In this document: piece by piece, positions 1 to 12,504 of the stretch
Layout: each line of letters opens with the position of its first letter
Numbering within the stretch: the first letter of the stretch is position 1
Source: Liolophura sinensis
Taxonomy: Eukaryota; Mollusca; Polyplacophora; Chitonida; Chitonidae
NCBI RefSeq assembly: GCF_032854445.1
Contig: NC_088295.1
Location: 75,546,028-75,610,027, forward strand
Reading direction: 5' to 3'
DNA: 64,000 bases
Program-made: the position numbers and the translations under genes
The notes under the pieces: model-generated
Seen by the model: only the letters and a program-made list of their open reading frames with translations
The model's database searches: none
What the model was told of the DNA's origin: nothing

Positions 1-737
1 TATAACTGTAGTCTGTTACACTAGCACGTCACTCCAGTTTCCACACACCAGGTCGTCGCCATGCCCGCAGCATCGCGTTTCTAGACGCCAGCTGTGGGCA
101 GTCATTTTGGATGCCATATAATACACTGGAGATAAAATTCTACGAATTTTGACTTAGTTAATAAGGCGGTTTATCAGTCTCAGCTTTCCAGTTCCTAAGG
201 CACTGGAACTGATACCAGTATGTTTGCTGTTGTGAATTAGATAAGGCTTGGGTCTATTGCCCGTTAACCACGACAGCACTGAAGCCATAGCTCTTTGTAA
301 GCAAATCGTGACTATTTGGCTATTTATCTTAGTTTAAATTTGCTACAACCTTCGTGTCTGGAATTACTCGCAACAGTAGATTTTCATATTCAAAGTTACC
401 TTGTGATTCACAGTTGTAAACATTCAAAATTTAATATAAATCGACACTGGAAAGCCGAAGGAGAACAGAGACTGAAAGACGAGACAAGTGAGACTTTTGG
501 ACAGGCATATCTGCTGCCCAAAGGCTAAAAGGTTGATGACATCGAAAGACTGGGAAGATTAACAAAACATGTTTGATTCACATTTGTATTACTGTTATAT
601 TTCTTGTCTCAGCAGTCGGACCCAGACCAGCTTGTGCTGTTCATCCTCGTAGTTAACGATTGCATTAACGAATTAAATTAACGAATACATTTTTGATTAG
701 TGTGAACTGTGTGTAAAGCTGAAATGTCCACGTCCAG
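1..737. other. Gene-free AT-rich sequence
   Basis: No recognisable gene or repeat was found before the CT microsatellite. The short open frame at 316-528 has no recognisable protein features. Confidence 0.5.
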
Positions 738-765
738 TTCTCTCTTTCTCTTTCTCTTTCTCTTT

Positions 766-861
<96 letters not shown>
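738..861. repeat. CT/GA microsatellite, about 120 bp
   Basis: Begins as several TCTTTC-type units and becomes an uninterrupted (CT)n run of roughly 90 bases ending at CGATCG. Arg-Glu and Ser-Leu open frames here on either strand are products of the dinucleotide repeat, not genes. Confidence 0.98.
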
Positions 862-864
<3 letters not shown>

Positions 865-3800
865 CGAAGGAAAACGAAATCATCTACGAACAACCACCAG
901 ATTTTGTGATTTGTGATGTCGACCACTCATTGTACATGCTATAATTTTGAATGTTTCAAGATCCCAAAATATGCTTATTTTATTATTTGTGTCTGCTAAA
1001 GGCATCAAATTATTCTACCACAAAACAATAGGCCATATTTGTGGTAAATCTGAAAAGATAAATACAGTGTCATTGTTACTGGCGACGTGATCAAGGATAG
1101 CGCTATGTCTGAGCGCTAAAATGTGGACAATGGAAGCTTGAAGTTAACGTGGATGTGCATACTGATACCAGCACGACAGACACCGGAAGCAACAAATCAG
1201 GAGAAAGGTGTGTCCACGAATGCCATCGCACACGGGCTGTCCTAAATAAATATTTAATTCAAATAAACAATTGAGAAGAAATGGAAACACATGCTTTTCA
1301 AGTTGTGGACATCTTTATAGTATTCCCGATGTCAGTCGTGGGGTAAAATGAGAATACCCCAATATGCTTTTTCAGTCAAACGTCATACAGTAGGTTACCG
1401 AAACAAAGAATGATTAAAGATTTGCATTATCTCCTGAAACTGAATTCCGTGAGTACTCAATGGGTATTTCTTGGAATGTCTTCTAAAAACAAAAACAAGA
1501 TACCAAATTATATACAAAATAAACTGAATAGTATCTCAAAACTGATCACTGAAGGTGTTATGAATTAATTTTCCTAAGGAACAATTTTCTCTGAGATATA
1601 TTCTCTCACATGTTCAGGAAAACGTATTCTTTTGACTCTTTCAGGACTCTTGTACATATTGCTTCCTTAAAGACAATCCCTTTTCTGGTAGTTCGGTTTA
1701 AATTTTTGTTGGATAAAGAAAACACTGATAAAAGTGGATAACTGGAATACAGTATATTTCAGCGGTAATGTACGAAGAAACACAAAGCATCGAGTCTATA
1801 GTGTTACTCGGCATGCTGTCTTTGTGGGTGTTGGTTATAACATGGATGTAGGTACAACACAGCGATGATGAAGAAGACATATCGGGACACAGCAGGTCGA
1901 GGGTCAGACCCAATGTCCTTAGAGGTTGCTGGAACTCGGCCATGATGGCAAATGATGTCATGTGGAGCAACCTCAGTGCTCCGTTGGGCACATTTATTGG
2001 TGTCAAATACGACGCTGCTGACGAACGCACAGATTTTATCTACACTGACAGCCGGGTGAAGTTGGGCTTGTTGACAATAGCTGTGACGTCTGCCCACATT
2101 ATTCCTTCACCACGTCGTAATCTGCCAGCTGCCAATGGGGTCGGCCAAAGGTGTCGCTGTGATCGCCTTCTGAATTAAATTTACCGATTTAAAACATACC
2201 GGCTTTTATCTCCAACTGTTTACCGAGCAATCTGAACAAGTATCGTTTGCTTGCTGGCAAACATTGACAGACCGTCTGGAACATTTACAGACATTTGTCT
2301 TGTAATGTTGCTTATCCTTGGACTAGGGGACATGTATTTGTTGTGTGAATAATATCGGGTGTTGTGTGAACACTTGCAATCAAAGTGCGACTGTCCAGAC
2401 TTCTTAGTTTAGTCTGGTTTACTCTTTATACTTCAGTTATTGAGTGCTCCGATTTTCCTTTATATTCACTGGCCTAGTTCTTTGACTGATTCACTTTTTC
2501 AAGTTACTGAAGATATGTATCCTGAAGGTTGACACGAAAAAACAGATCAACGACGTTACAGTGCCCAGATTTTCTGGATCGGATTATCACAGTGTGTATA
2601 TATAAGTGTTAATTATTAAGAGACAGATGTCATTTCTTAGCGAATAAAATAACTTTTCTACTCCATCTGTTAAAATGTAACCTACACCAAAAATTTTTCG
2701 TGAACAAAATATGGACATGCATACTCAATTAGCGTCAACAGTTAGTTCCTTTTTGTAAATACCCCTTTTTCGGTTAGTCAAAGAAATATGTATTTGTCAT
2801 TGTGTATTTTGAACATCAAATCCCATTGCTACTGAAGGAGAACATACTTGAACTGTTTCTACTCAGTGCTTAATGCTTTATCATGGATATCACGCGAAAC
2901 CATAAACACGGAACCCGAAAAGTGGATGGTCATTGTAAATTGGTTGTGTCTTGTCATGTTTTGGTGTTTATTAATATACTATATTTAATTATAGACTATA
3001 TCGGAGGTGGAAAAGGTGACAGGCAAGAGGAGACAATCATCTACATTAGTGAGAGGCTTCTCATTTGAGGATTTTTTTACTGTACTCACAGTAATTATGC
3101 GTATCGCTGCATAACAAACAATTAACAGAGAGCATACAAGTAGGAGATGGAAGTGAATCGACAAGCTCTGCCATATATCGTCAGCTAACATCCGGCTACG
3201 TGCATCCGAGATGAAACCTAACAAAAGACGGGCTTTTAACAGAGGTTCCTGTTGAACGCACGGCCAGAGTACATTGACGAATCCCTAAGTAACAAAAACA
3301 TACGCGGGGTAAAAACCGAGTCGCATAATTGGACAAATGCTTCACAACTGACAAAGATAGCCTATAAAACTTGAAGTTACGAGCAAACACATTATAGCTT
3401 TTTGTTCTGCCTGTTAGGAGACACGTCACGTTCCGGGATAACTATTCCTGGCCCAAGAGCTGTTTTCTTAGATGTAAAAAATAGAAAAAATAAGATTTTT
3501 GAAGGTTATTCCGATGATTGTGTAATCACTCCGCACCCTTCTTGTTAAAAAGGCTGAATTTGAAAAAGGGGAAAAGACAAAAGCAAACAAAACCTCGTGT
3601 AACGAATTAGTATTATCGAGTGGGTGGCAATGATGTATACGAGGGGAACCATCAAGCAAAATGATACAAGGCAACAACTATGGGTATTTTAGCTTAATGT
3701 ACAAGTGGTAACATAAGGTTAATGGAGGTTATACTGGGAAGTCGTTCATTTCTCTGAACCACGGGACGAATGACTTATATACGTGTATGTGATTCCAGGT

Positions 3801-5440
3801 GTTCGTGTCATTTGGCTAATGTCAGTCTTCGCCAGAGTAAATTGACTTGTTTTGTTATGTATATATGTTTAATGCGTCACGCTTCTAAGTTTGCTTTAAA
3901 TCTGTTAGATTCTCATTTGTTGTGATGTCTTCGAAGACAGCCTGTTGGCACTAAAGTTTAATAGTGCCCATTATATAGCGTGGTCAAAACACGGTCAGCA
4001 TAAATTTTACCACTTTTCGATAAACATTACCTCTTATATTTCCATAACATTAGTGAGTATGTCTCACCATACTTTACTGCATTGTACCTGCTGATCATGT
4101 ATATAGCTGCTTTGTACGTTAAAAGTCTTGGGGAAGCACAATACCATGGACAAGCTGCGTCAACCAATGAAACGTGGAAGTACTCATGCTGTTGGACGAA
4201 CCGTTCACCTCGACAATTTCCCAAGTTGTTGACATCCCTGTCACTATAATCGCGGCTGGAATCTAATTTGGCGTAACTTAATCCACTTGCAGTTTATAAG
4301 GCCGACAATTAGGACATTATAATACATCTTGTCCTCAACTGTTGTGGTTGTGCCTTGGCTTTACTTTTCGACAATATATGATCAACAGCGCCACAAAACA
4401 CAACGCTTCAGCTGCCAATCTGCACACACACAAGTTTTTTTTCAATACCACCGAAATTGGAGGAACAATCCTTATAGCGGAAAACTCCACTAATGATTAT
4501 AAATCTTTTAATCACCTTCAAAATTCTCTTATCCACCTCTTACATAAAGTCAGCCATCGTGCGAATTAAAAATTGGATCATAAGATCCAACCATCTAATA
4601 TTATTTTGTGTATTCCTTGTCTCCAAGGCATTACGGTCATTGGAGTGATTAATAAAAATCATCTCAGAGAATGCCACTATTTTACTTAGTGAGTGAAAAA
4701 TGTGGAAAAAATGTGGGAAGAGATAATATACTTGCTACACTTGGGAATATCTAGACGAATAGTTGTGCTTTGAGTTAATACTTTTTATCGGGTGTTCGAT
4801 CTTAGTCTTGTCTGTCTTTACGATAAAACACTGGATATATGGCAGATATAATGCAATATTCCTCGGGCTGTTATAAAACTATACCGCTGTTCTTACATTT
4901 TAAGAGGCTATGATTTGAATATTATAACTGTAAAACTTTGTCTGGACAAGATAAGTATTGTAGTTGGGGCAAGTAGTAAAACAAGATATCACAAGATATA
5001 CGGTTATGTAACGGGTGACTTTCATATAGAAGGACTTCCTTGTTCTTAGAATTCCGCAGACCAAAGCGATATTGAATGTTAGTAGTTTATTGAGCCATTG
5101 CAAACATACTTCCACGTTGGGGAGACCGATCTGTAACTTGTAATATCAGGGAATAAATAATTCATTGACATGATATCCATAGTCTACATACGCCATACTG
5201 TACTCTGATCTTTAGGCTGCCTCCCACCTAAACATGACTTTCTCCATGACATTAAACATTGGAAAGCTGGCGAAGTTCAATATATAGGCCTACATCCATA
5301 TCTTTGTAAGAGTCATTAATAACAGTACTCTGAATGAGTAAAGTAATTTCATGTACAAATATATGGCTTAGCTCTGACTGGTGTGCTGCCCTGGTTTTAC
5401 TCTCCATGCTGTACGTTTTTAATTATATCCTATACTATAA
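862..5440. other. Gene-free stretch with one GC-richer segment
   Basis: Mostly AT-rich unique-looking sequence. Around 1850-2180 the GC content rises and open frames overlap on both strands (plus strand open from 1852 to 2178), but none matches a protein I recognise. No SINE or tandem array was seen elsewhere in the interval. Confidence 0.4.
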
Positions 5441-5703
5441 CCGGGGCCTCCGAGGTTTGCGCGCTAGCGCAGCGTAATGACCCAGGAGCCTCTCACCAAT
5501 GCGGTCGCTATGAGTTCAAGTCCAGCTTATGCTGGTTTCCTCCCCGGCCGTAAGTGAGAAGGTCTTCCAGCAACCTGCGGATGGTCGTGGGTTTCCCCCG
5601 GACTCTGCCCGGTTTCCACCCGCCGTAATGCTGGTCGCCGTCGTATAAGTGAAATATTCTTTGAGAACGGCGTAAAATACCAATCAAATAAATAAATAAA
5701 TAA
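5441..5703 (+). mobile_element. Full-length tRNA-derived SINE, family 1
   Basis: The 5' tRNA-like head has an A-box-like TAGCGCAGCG (5465) and a B-box-like GAGTTCAAGTCC (5512-5523). A central domain follows (CCTGCGGATGGTCGTGGG type), then a 3' domain (AAGTGAAATATTCTTTGAG, GGCGTAAAATACC), and an (AAAT)n tail. Pol III boxes plus a LINE-like tail are typical of SINEs. Other copies of the same 3' half occur at 19.5, 24.8, 33.5, 38.5, 43.5, 48.9, 51.3, 55.0 and 61.8 kb. Confidence 0.85.
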
Positions 5704-5781
5704 TAACTACCAATGACAATAATAATAATAGTCCACTAGCATTATGCAAAAGTATGACGCTTCTTGCTGTTTATCTTAAAT

Positions 5782-5815
5782 GGAGTTACATGTAGCATGG
5801 CGTTACATGTAGCAT
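5782..5815. repeat. 17-bp tandem duplication
   Basis: Two adjacent copies of GGNGTTACATGTAGCAT, differing at one base. No function is apparent. Confidence 0.7.
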
Positions 5816-6182
5816 GAGACTACTAATAAATTATTAACCAATTTTTGGAAATTGATTACTATACTAGGGTGCAGACGGTCATGCCTCAATTCTTGTCGTA
5901 TTTCCAGCCAATTTTGCTCATTTTTTTAAAATTTGGACTGTGTTCCATTATGAGTACGTTCAGCGGTCAAACTTTATATAAATTTAGATAAGTTCCATTA
6001 TACTATGGCGGTCAGTTTTTATGGTTGGAGAAAACTCACAAGGAGTGCTCTAGGTAAACCAGTAAGATACTGACGAAGTTTCTCCCCTGTTATGAACCAA
6101 ATTGTACACCATATTCGTGAAAGACGTTCAAGTGGTCTACAGAAAATGGAAAACTGCGCCTACGCTAACACGTGCGTCGTCG

Positions 6183-6335
6183 ACGCTTATTATCACCCAG
6201 GCGAACAATGAGGGCAAACAAGTGACCCGTCCGAGGCCGGGATTGAACCAATGCCATAAATTCCATATTGTTGTAGTAGTGGTGCACACTATCGCTGACC
6301 CAGGGTCAACCCGCTCCACCCCCTTGATTTACCTG
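6183..6335 (-). mobile_element. Possible tRNA-derived SINE head
   Basis: On the minus strand the stretch GGTTCAATCCCGGCC (around 6233-6247) matches the tRNA B box. Upstream, GGGTCAGCGATAGTG is a weak A-box candidate. No matching 3' domain or tail was identified, so this is a fragment or an unrelated family. Confidence 0.3.
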
Positions 6336-6644
6336 GAAAATTAGAGAATTCCAATCCACTGGCGATAATTCGCTGAGAATTGGTGTTCTCAAGTAAAACT
6401 TTGTAATATACCTGGAATATAATCACGTTTATCTCGTTTGTGGTTTGCGTTGGTTTGGGATTGTAAAGATAATCTTTATTTAATGCAGAAACAATTTTCA
6501 TTCTGGTATAGTTGTGACGACAGGTTTCTTATCCTATAAAATGCAATAAGGAGTACAGTCTCTTTAGGGTAAAAAAAGGCTGGTGGTTTTCTTATTCGAA
6601 TGGCCTAAGGTTGTGTAACCTGTCATTTATCGCTTTAGACAGTA

Positions 6645-6683
6645 ATATGCACCTGTAAGAAAGAAAAATATCGGGTATGTATA

Positions 6684-6729
<46 letters not shown>

Positions 6730-6760
6730 CCCGATATTTTTCTTTCTTACAGGTGCATAT
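6645..6760. repeat. 116-bp near-perfect palindrome centred on (TA)n
   Basis: The left arm begins ATATGCACCTGTAAGAAAG and its exact reverse complement ends at 6760. The arms carry ATATCGGGTATG and CATACCCGATAT and continue into the TA run. The only mismatched pair I found is G6689 opposite T6716. As RNA or extruded DNA it would form a hairpin of over 50 base pairs. Confidence 0.93.
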
Positions 6761-6792
6761 AGGCTCAAATATATGTATTAGGCTCAAATATA
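6759..6792. repeat. Short direct repeat beside the palindrome
   Basis: TAGGCTCAAATATA occurs at about 6760 and, as TTAGGCTCAAATATA, at about 6778, immediately right of the palindrome. Confidence 0.6.
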
Positions 6793-7939
6793 CACAGATT
6801 TGTATAGTTCCCTGCATAAAATAAAAGGATCCCGTATAACCCAGGGTCCAAGGAGTGTATATATTTCAAAAAAACAAAAAAACAGTGGCTGGGACAATCC
6901 CACCTAAGCAGGTCTAGATATCATTAACTACAACATTATACCACACCATAAATCCGGTAATATAAACGACGTACATCGTACTGAATCAGATGTTGTTGTT
7001 GCGAGATACATGTATTTGATGTATTGAAGAATAATGATGGTGAGAATTATCAGCGTGGTTGACTGTTATGTACACCGAAGGTTGATTCACAGATAATCCT
7101 GTCTTCATGGCCACACAGACATGTATTTGAGCTCGAGATAGTCCATGGACTGTGAAACCAAAAAATACACGTTGTTTTCGTACACGTTTACACCTGATTC
7201 TCAGGGTGGTAGGGTTATTCTTTAGCAAGATATGGCAAGGTAAAAGTTATTTCTATGGCAAGATAAAATTAGCTGATAGAATCGTTATCCGTGAGTTCAG
7301 GGCGTCCGGCTTCCCTCAGGGGTCTAATGGGGTGACAAATAGGTCAATGTGTTCCCTGCAGATGGAGCAAAGCGAAACACCCGAGGAACGCCAGCTTTTC
7401 TCTGAATGAAAGGCGCCAAGGGACTGGTTTACACTCAGCGAAGCTCTGCCCAGGCTTTGTTTTTAGTCGCTAGTTTTTCACTGTGACAAAGCTGCAAATC
7501 TCAGTTAATAGCTTGAAGAAAACCGGACGGATGTTTTGCAAAATTATTGCTTTTAGCCCCAGTTTGTAAAAACCACTCTGAGTCGTTTGTAATACCATGG
7601 GGTCTGAGCCACACTGAAATCAACGCAGATTCCACTGAGCTGTGACTAAGTGTGTCGGGAAGTCGCACGATGTAGGTTCGAATGAGTTGTGAAGGGCACA
7701 TGCGCATGGGCTATGCACAGGAGCGGCACGTAGTACTTGATGGCGGCCTTTCCGCCAGAGTCATCTTTATTCATGCCATGGATGTGGGGAATAAAACCTC
7801 TCTTTCAGTCTAGGCGAATAATGCTGGACGTGCAGTGAGTCCTCAACCTTATCTTTCTCACACATGTTTTTTGTGATTCTTCTTTGGTCAGTGAGTCGGT
7901 CAGTCAATCAATGTTTTCAATCCATCACCGAGTCTTCAT
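6793..7939. other. Gene-free interval
   Basis: Unique-looking sequence with short open frames lacking domain features. A GC-richer patch at 7270-7420 has no recognisable content. Confidence 0.4.
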
Positions 7940-8475
7940 TTGACTCTTACAAGATTCGTTTGTCCCAAGTTCTCTAATACATTTTTTCTGCCTAAAGCTA
8001 GTAAAGTCTTTCCCGTTCTTCTGTTTCTCACGGCGTTTCTACCTCTTACGTTGTTAACATGGTTTCATTTTCCGAGACTAAAAGGGTTTTCACGTCTCAC
8101 GCACATAACGTTTCTGTCTATTACATGTACTTATCGCGGTTTCACTTACACTAGAAGTGTTTTCAACTCTGGCGTTTACAACGTTTCTGCCTCACACGTT
8201 AACACGGTGTCACTTGCCACTTCTCATGCTCACAACATTTCTGTCCCTTACCGTTTCACCTTCGTACCCTAAAAGGGATTTCACCTTTCACGCTTGCAAC
8301 GTTTCTGCCTCTTAACTAACACGATTTCTCCTCCCCATAGTATTAGGGTTTCACTCCACGCTAACAGGATCTCTCTGATCCACGATAACAGGGCTTCTTC
8401 ATCCCGCTGTATCAAGTGTATTCCTGCAAACGATTAAAGTCCACTACAACAGTTTATCCTTCTCAAAGTGATAGA
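7940..8475. repeat. Highly decayed minisatellite
   Basis: Imperfect repetition of a roughly 20-24 bp motif of the form GTTTCTGCCTCTCACG followed by CTAACACGGTTTCAC. ACGTTTCTG and close variants recur near 8109, 8180, 8237 and 8299. It makes a pyrimidine-rich plus strand and an apparent 110-residue open frame at 7940-8272 with no recognisable domain. Confidence 0.6.
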
Positions 8476-11400
8476 CTTCCTGCAATAATAAGCCTTCTTC
8501 TCACGAAAACAAGGTTTCTACTCACCGCAGTAGCAAGTTCAGTCAACTGAACAACCTTTAATCAAAATATGATTAAAATATGACAAAATATTGTCAGTCC
8601 AACCACGAGGCAAACGATGTATAGGTTAGTCCCTTGCCCATGATCAGCATTTCTGAATTCCTCCACCTTCATTGTTCGTGGGGATTTGGTGAGGTTAAGC
8701 GGTCGACGGTGCTTGTGGGACAATTTGCGTTCGATGAAACCCGCATGTATTCGACCAATCACGCGTGCAAATCCTCCACCAAATTGACCACATCGTAATG
8801 CATGAACGAATGAAATGCGTAGTTGTAAAGACAATTGCATCAGATTACCTGAGTTTTATCGAAGTGGGTTTAATGTGAAGAAGTATATTTAAAGCTTCGG
8901 TCAGATCTGTAATACAATATCTAATGACACCATAACGATGCTTCTCGGGAAAGAATCTAACGTTATATTCTTTAAAATGTAGAGGTGGGCGTTGGCATGT
9001 GCGTGTAGATGATAATGCAATGTACGATATACTGCACCGCGGTATATGACTTTAACAGTTGCGCTTTCCTATTGATTTGGAAGAACTTTGGTTTGGCACA
9101 TATGCAGAGTCACATCTCTGAGGGTGTACGTATGCCTTCCTGGCTATTTAAGCGATTCTGGTGACTATTGATTGATATAAGTTGTCAAGACCAAAGATGG
9201 GGGTAGCATTCATCCGGTCAGCCATGTATGCAATAGACACCAAGCCGGCCATATATCACAACAAAATTAGAGGGTGGACTTGCTGGGCGAGGCGGTGACT
9301 CCATCACGCCACAGTGTTTGGTATATCTCAGATTGATATGAATTATTGAGCACATATAGCGCGTCCGCATAAATAGCTACAGTGTCACCAAAACAGTCCT
9401 GAAGATCGAACTTTGATGATAGTTTTGGTCTTTAATTCAGAACAGGAGTTGAAATAATCCCACCAACATAGTGTGGTTAATAATTCACGACATCAAAAAT
9501 GAATTCCAATTTTTACCTTCTTTGTCAGATTTTAATTTTGTTCACGATAATCCTAAATCCCCTTTTCTAACAACAATTAATTAAACAATGAAAACAACTG
9601 TATCCATGAGTTAAGCAAACATGATTTCTAAGGAAACTACAGCCTGTTTCTATGACAAATTTCTTCAATTATACACGATTGCAACCAGTCATTCAATCAG
9701 TCAAGTGTTATCAATGATTATGTTCTCAGTACAAGTTGTTAGCCTAAACACACATGGAGACTTATGAACTTGGGAATTTTCTGTCCTCGACACGATTGGC
9801 TGATGCATTTGCTGTGTTGAAAATAATGGAATCTCTGAAGGTACCATGTATAAGCTATCCACCCTATGTCGAGATTTATAAGTCAGCGGAAGACATTTAA
9901 AAACTGAAAAGAAATCAATCCAATCTTGAATGAAATAAATTAACAAAATTGTTTTTTGAAGTTCTTACATATGTAGTCAGCAAATAAGCACGGAGCATCA
10001 GTTTGGACGATGACTCCACTGACTGAACTCAATATCGACTGGTGTATTAATAGCTATCCTCAAAGAATATCTGTGGTAAAGATCGATTCTGCTTCAATTA
10101 TTAAACACTTTGTTGTTAAGTGATTTGTGCAGAAGTAAAACAGACCTAGACATGTGTACGGGAACTATTATTTTGATCGCCGCGAATACGCAGCCAATGC
10201 CAATAATTATGACTGTGTCGTTATACACTATATTGCCTGACACAGCAGCTGTCTCCTCTTGGGCTTTTCTCTCCTGTATATACAAGAAAATGAAAAGTTT
10301 GATATCACTGTCAAAGTATACAATTACCCGGGACATATTCAATCTGACGGACTGCCAGACGGCTTTGACGCCACTCTGCTATCACCTAGGTGGTCTTAAT
10401 TCTAATAGTCAGTTGTCCAATTTGATTTACGAAGCGTACTCAGTACACAGATCTGTATCGGTCAGTTCCAGATTATCAGCGTCTAATCGAAACGTGAATC
10501 TTTTCGCTCAGATGAGCTGACCAAATCCGGATCAATAACCGGATGACTGAGAGACCGGATGTATACCTGTCTCCGGGTCGAGATATATACCTGTAAACTG
10601 GTCACTGACAAATGAAATCCGCCATTAAATTTGACTCTTGTGCCACCATCGTCACGTATTCAGTCTCTGTTCGATGGGGATAAAATATATAATCACATGT
10701 ATACTGACCATGCTGAAAATTTGGTGTTTCGCTTGACATGACAAGTGAACAATTAACAACCAAACCACATTAAGTAATGTGTTAACAGAACTCAGACTGC
10801 CAAGACAAAGTACGGTCTGAGCATTTCTGTGGAGTCTAAGCGTAAAGTAAAGCACGCGGGGTGAGGCGCACTATACCGGCAAGGCGTTTCTCAAGGCGAA
10901 GCGTTTATACAAGTCAGATTTATCAAAATATCCCCCCAACGGACTCATAAAATTATCAACCTCAGTGCGTAGTATATAGATTTATAATGGCTTGGATGTG
11001 ACCTGCTATGCTTCAAAGTTTATGGTTACCCACTCAGTGCTTTATGTAGCCAAACATTTTATGGAACATTTCCCAAACGTAATTTGAAGCGATTTCAAAA
11101 GAAAAACAAACCGAAGCCTAAAAAGACACGCGGAATACCGTTAGGACAAACTTCTGTAGATTGTGCGGTTTTATCTCTTCGAAGTATGACATGTTTTAGA
11201 CAGTTGTACACAATAAAACTGAGATTACTTGTGTACTCACCACAGTAATGCAATGCCGTTGGGTTAAACGGTTTTCTTGAAATAAAACGAACTCAGAACC
11301 ACAAATAATAGTTCGGCAGGTTGGATTACATCCCATAGTGTTTTATTGACCAATTTTTTAAGTGCACAAATCTGTGCGTATTCAATTTACTGCCGACAGA

Positions 11401-12480
11401 AGGCTAAAAGCGCAGTGAAACTTTGCACAGTCCAATTTGTATCTTAGGACCTGAGTATTTTATCATTTTGCCAAGAATTAAAATCAGCTAGGTTTGTCCT
11501 TGCTGTCCTTTGGAACTGGGATGTGAAAGCAGTCGTTCATATAAAACAATGTCGGGTCCATAACCCTTTTCGTAAAGTTTCCAAATGAATGAAACATATG
11601 TGTAGGGACTTGTTCTGTGCTGTGACCTGACACAGCTTTCTTTCAATTGGTAATTCTGTGAAACTGACAGTTCAGAGTGCTTGACGAACAATGTTCCAGG
11701 GTCTTTCTTCTGAGCATGATATGCTCAAGATGTCTGATCGCCATGCACAGTATTCAGAAAACGAAAAAGAAAATTAGACTGAATTCTCCATTATAAATTT
11801 TGTCACGTTTCTTCGGTGCTTTAAATCGATTGAATTCGAAAATTTCAGGTTGGCGCACGTTGTTATTGAACGGGTACTATATATTACGCGTCACCTCGTC
11901 CAAGGGTAGTTTACTGTTGCATACCTTGACAACGGATAACAATGAAGTCTGTCAACTCTGCGCACCTAATACAGAAAACAGATTTGTGTTATTACGCGAT
12001 AAACATTGTGGGTGACTTAAACTATATCAATTTTCATTGCTGAAAAACAACCGAAGCACATGTCTTAAAAAGCCTAGAGATAAAGATTCTGTGGGAGAGG
12101 GCAATAAAGATTGGATTGAATCAGAGTCTGGGTACACGGCCTGTGGCGGATCTCTTTACAAAAAAGGCTATGTTGGTTAATGTCGAATCGGCATGCTAAG
12201 GGAATATTGGAGACAACAGATACCCTCCCATCGGGGTTGCTATGCTCAAGCTTGGGAACAAATTAAACTATATTATCTTCCTTTCGCAATAAAGCTTCCA
12301 TCTCAGCACGGGATCGCATAGCAAGCTGTTATCGAGCACATAAAGTAATATTTTCATTATCCCCCAGTCTGGCTTTGGTGTGCCTCCGGATGGCCATGCC
12401 CTCCTCGTTGTGTCTCTCTCTCTGACTGAGAGTTTTTGTTTGTGACAGAATGTTCCTTTCCAGAAGTGGAGGTATTGAAG
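8476..12480. other. Gene-free interval; one weak exon candidate
   Basis: No SINE or tandem array was recognised. A minus-strand open segment at 10094-10280 begins after an acceptor-like TTTTCTTGTATATACAG and encodes a hydrophobic stretch (TVIIIGIGCVFAAIKIIVPV) before a stop. No donor, partner exon or homology supports it. Confidence 0.35.
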
Positions 12481-12481
12481 T

Positions 12482-12504
12482 GGGGGGGGGGGGGGGGGGG
12501 GGGG
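12482..12504. repeat. Homopolymer run of 23 G
   Basis: An uninterrupted G tract on the plus strand. Its length should be treated as approximate in any assembly. Gly-rich and Pro-rich frames across it are artefacts. Confidence 0.97.

Noticed and set aside
665-926. Arg-Glu and Ser-Leu repeat proteins
   Set aside because: Pure translation of the CT microsatellite in different frames.
7940-8272. 110-residue plus-strand membrane-like protein
   Set aside because: It coincides with the decayed pyrimidine-rich minisatellite, which explains the Ser/Phe/Leu-rich translation.
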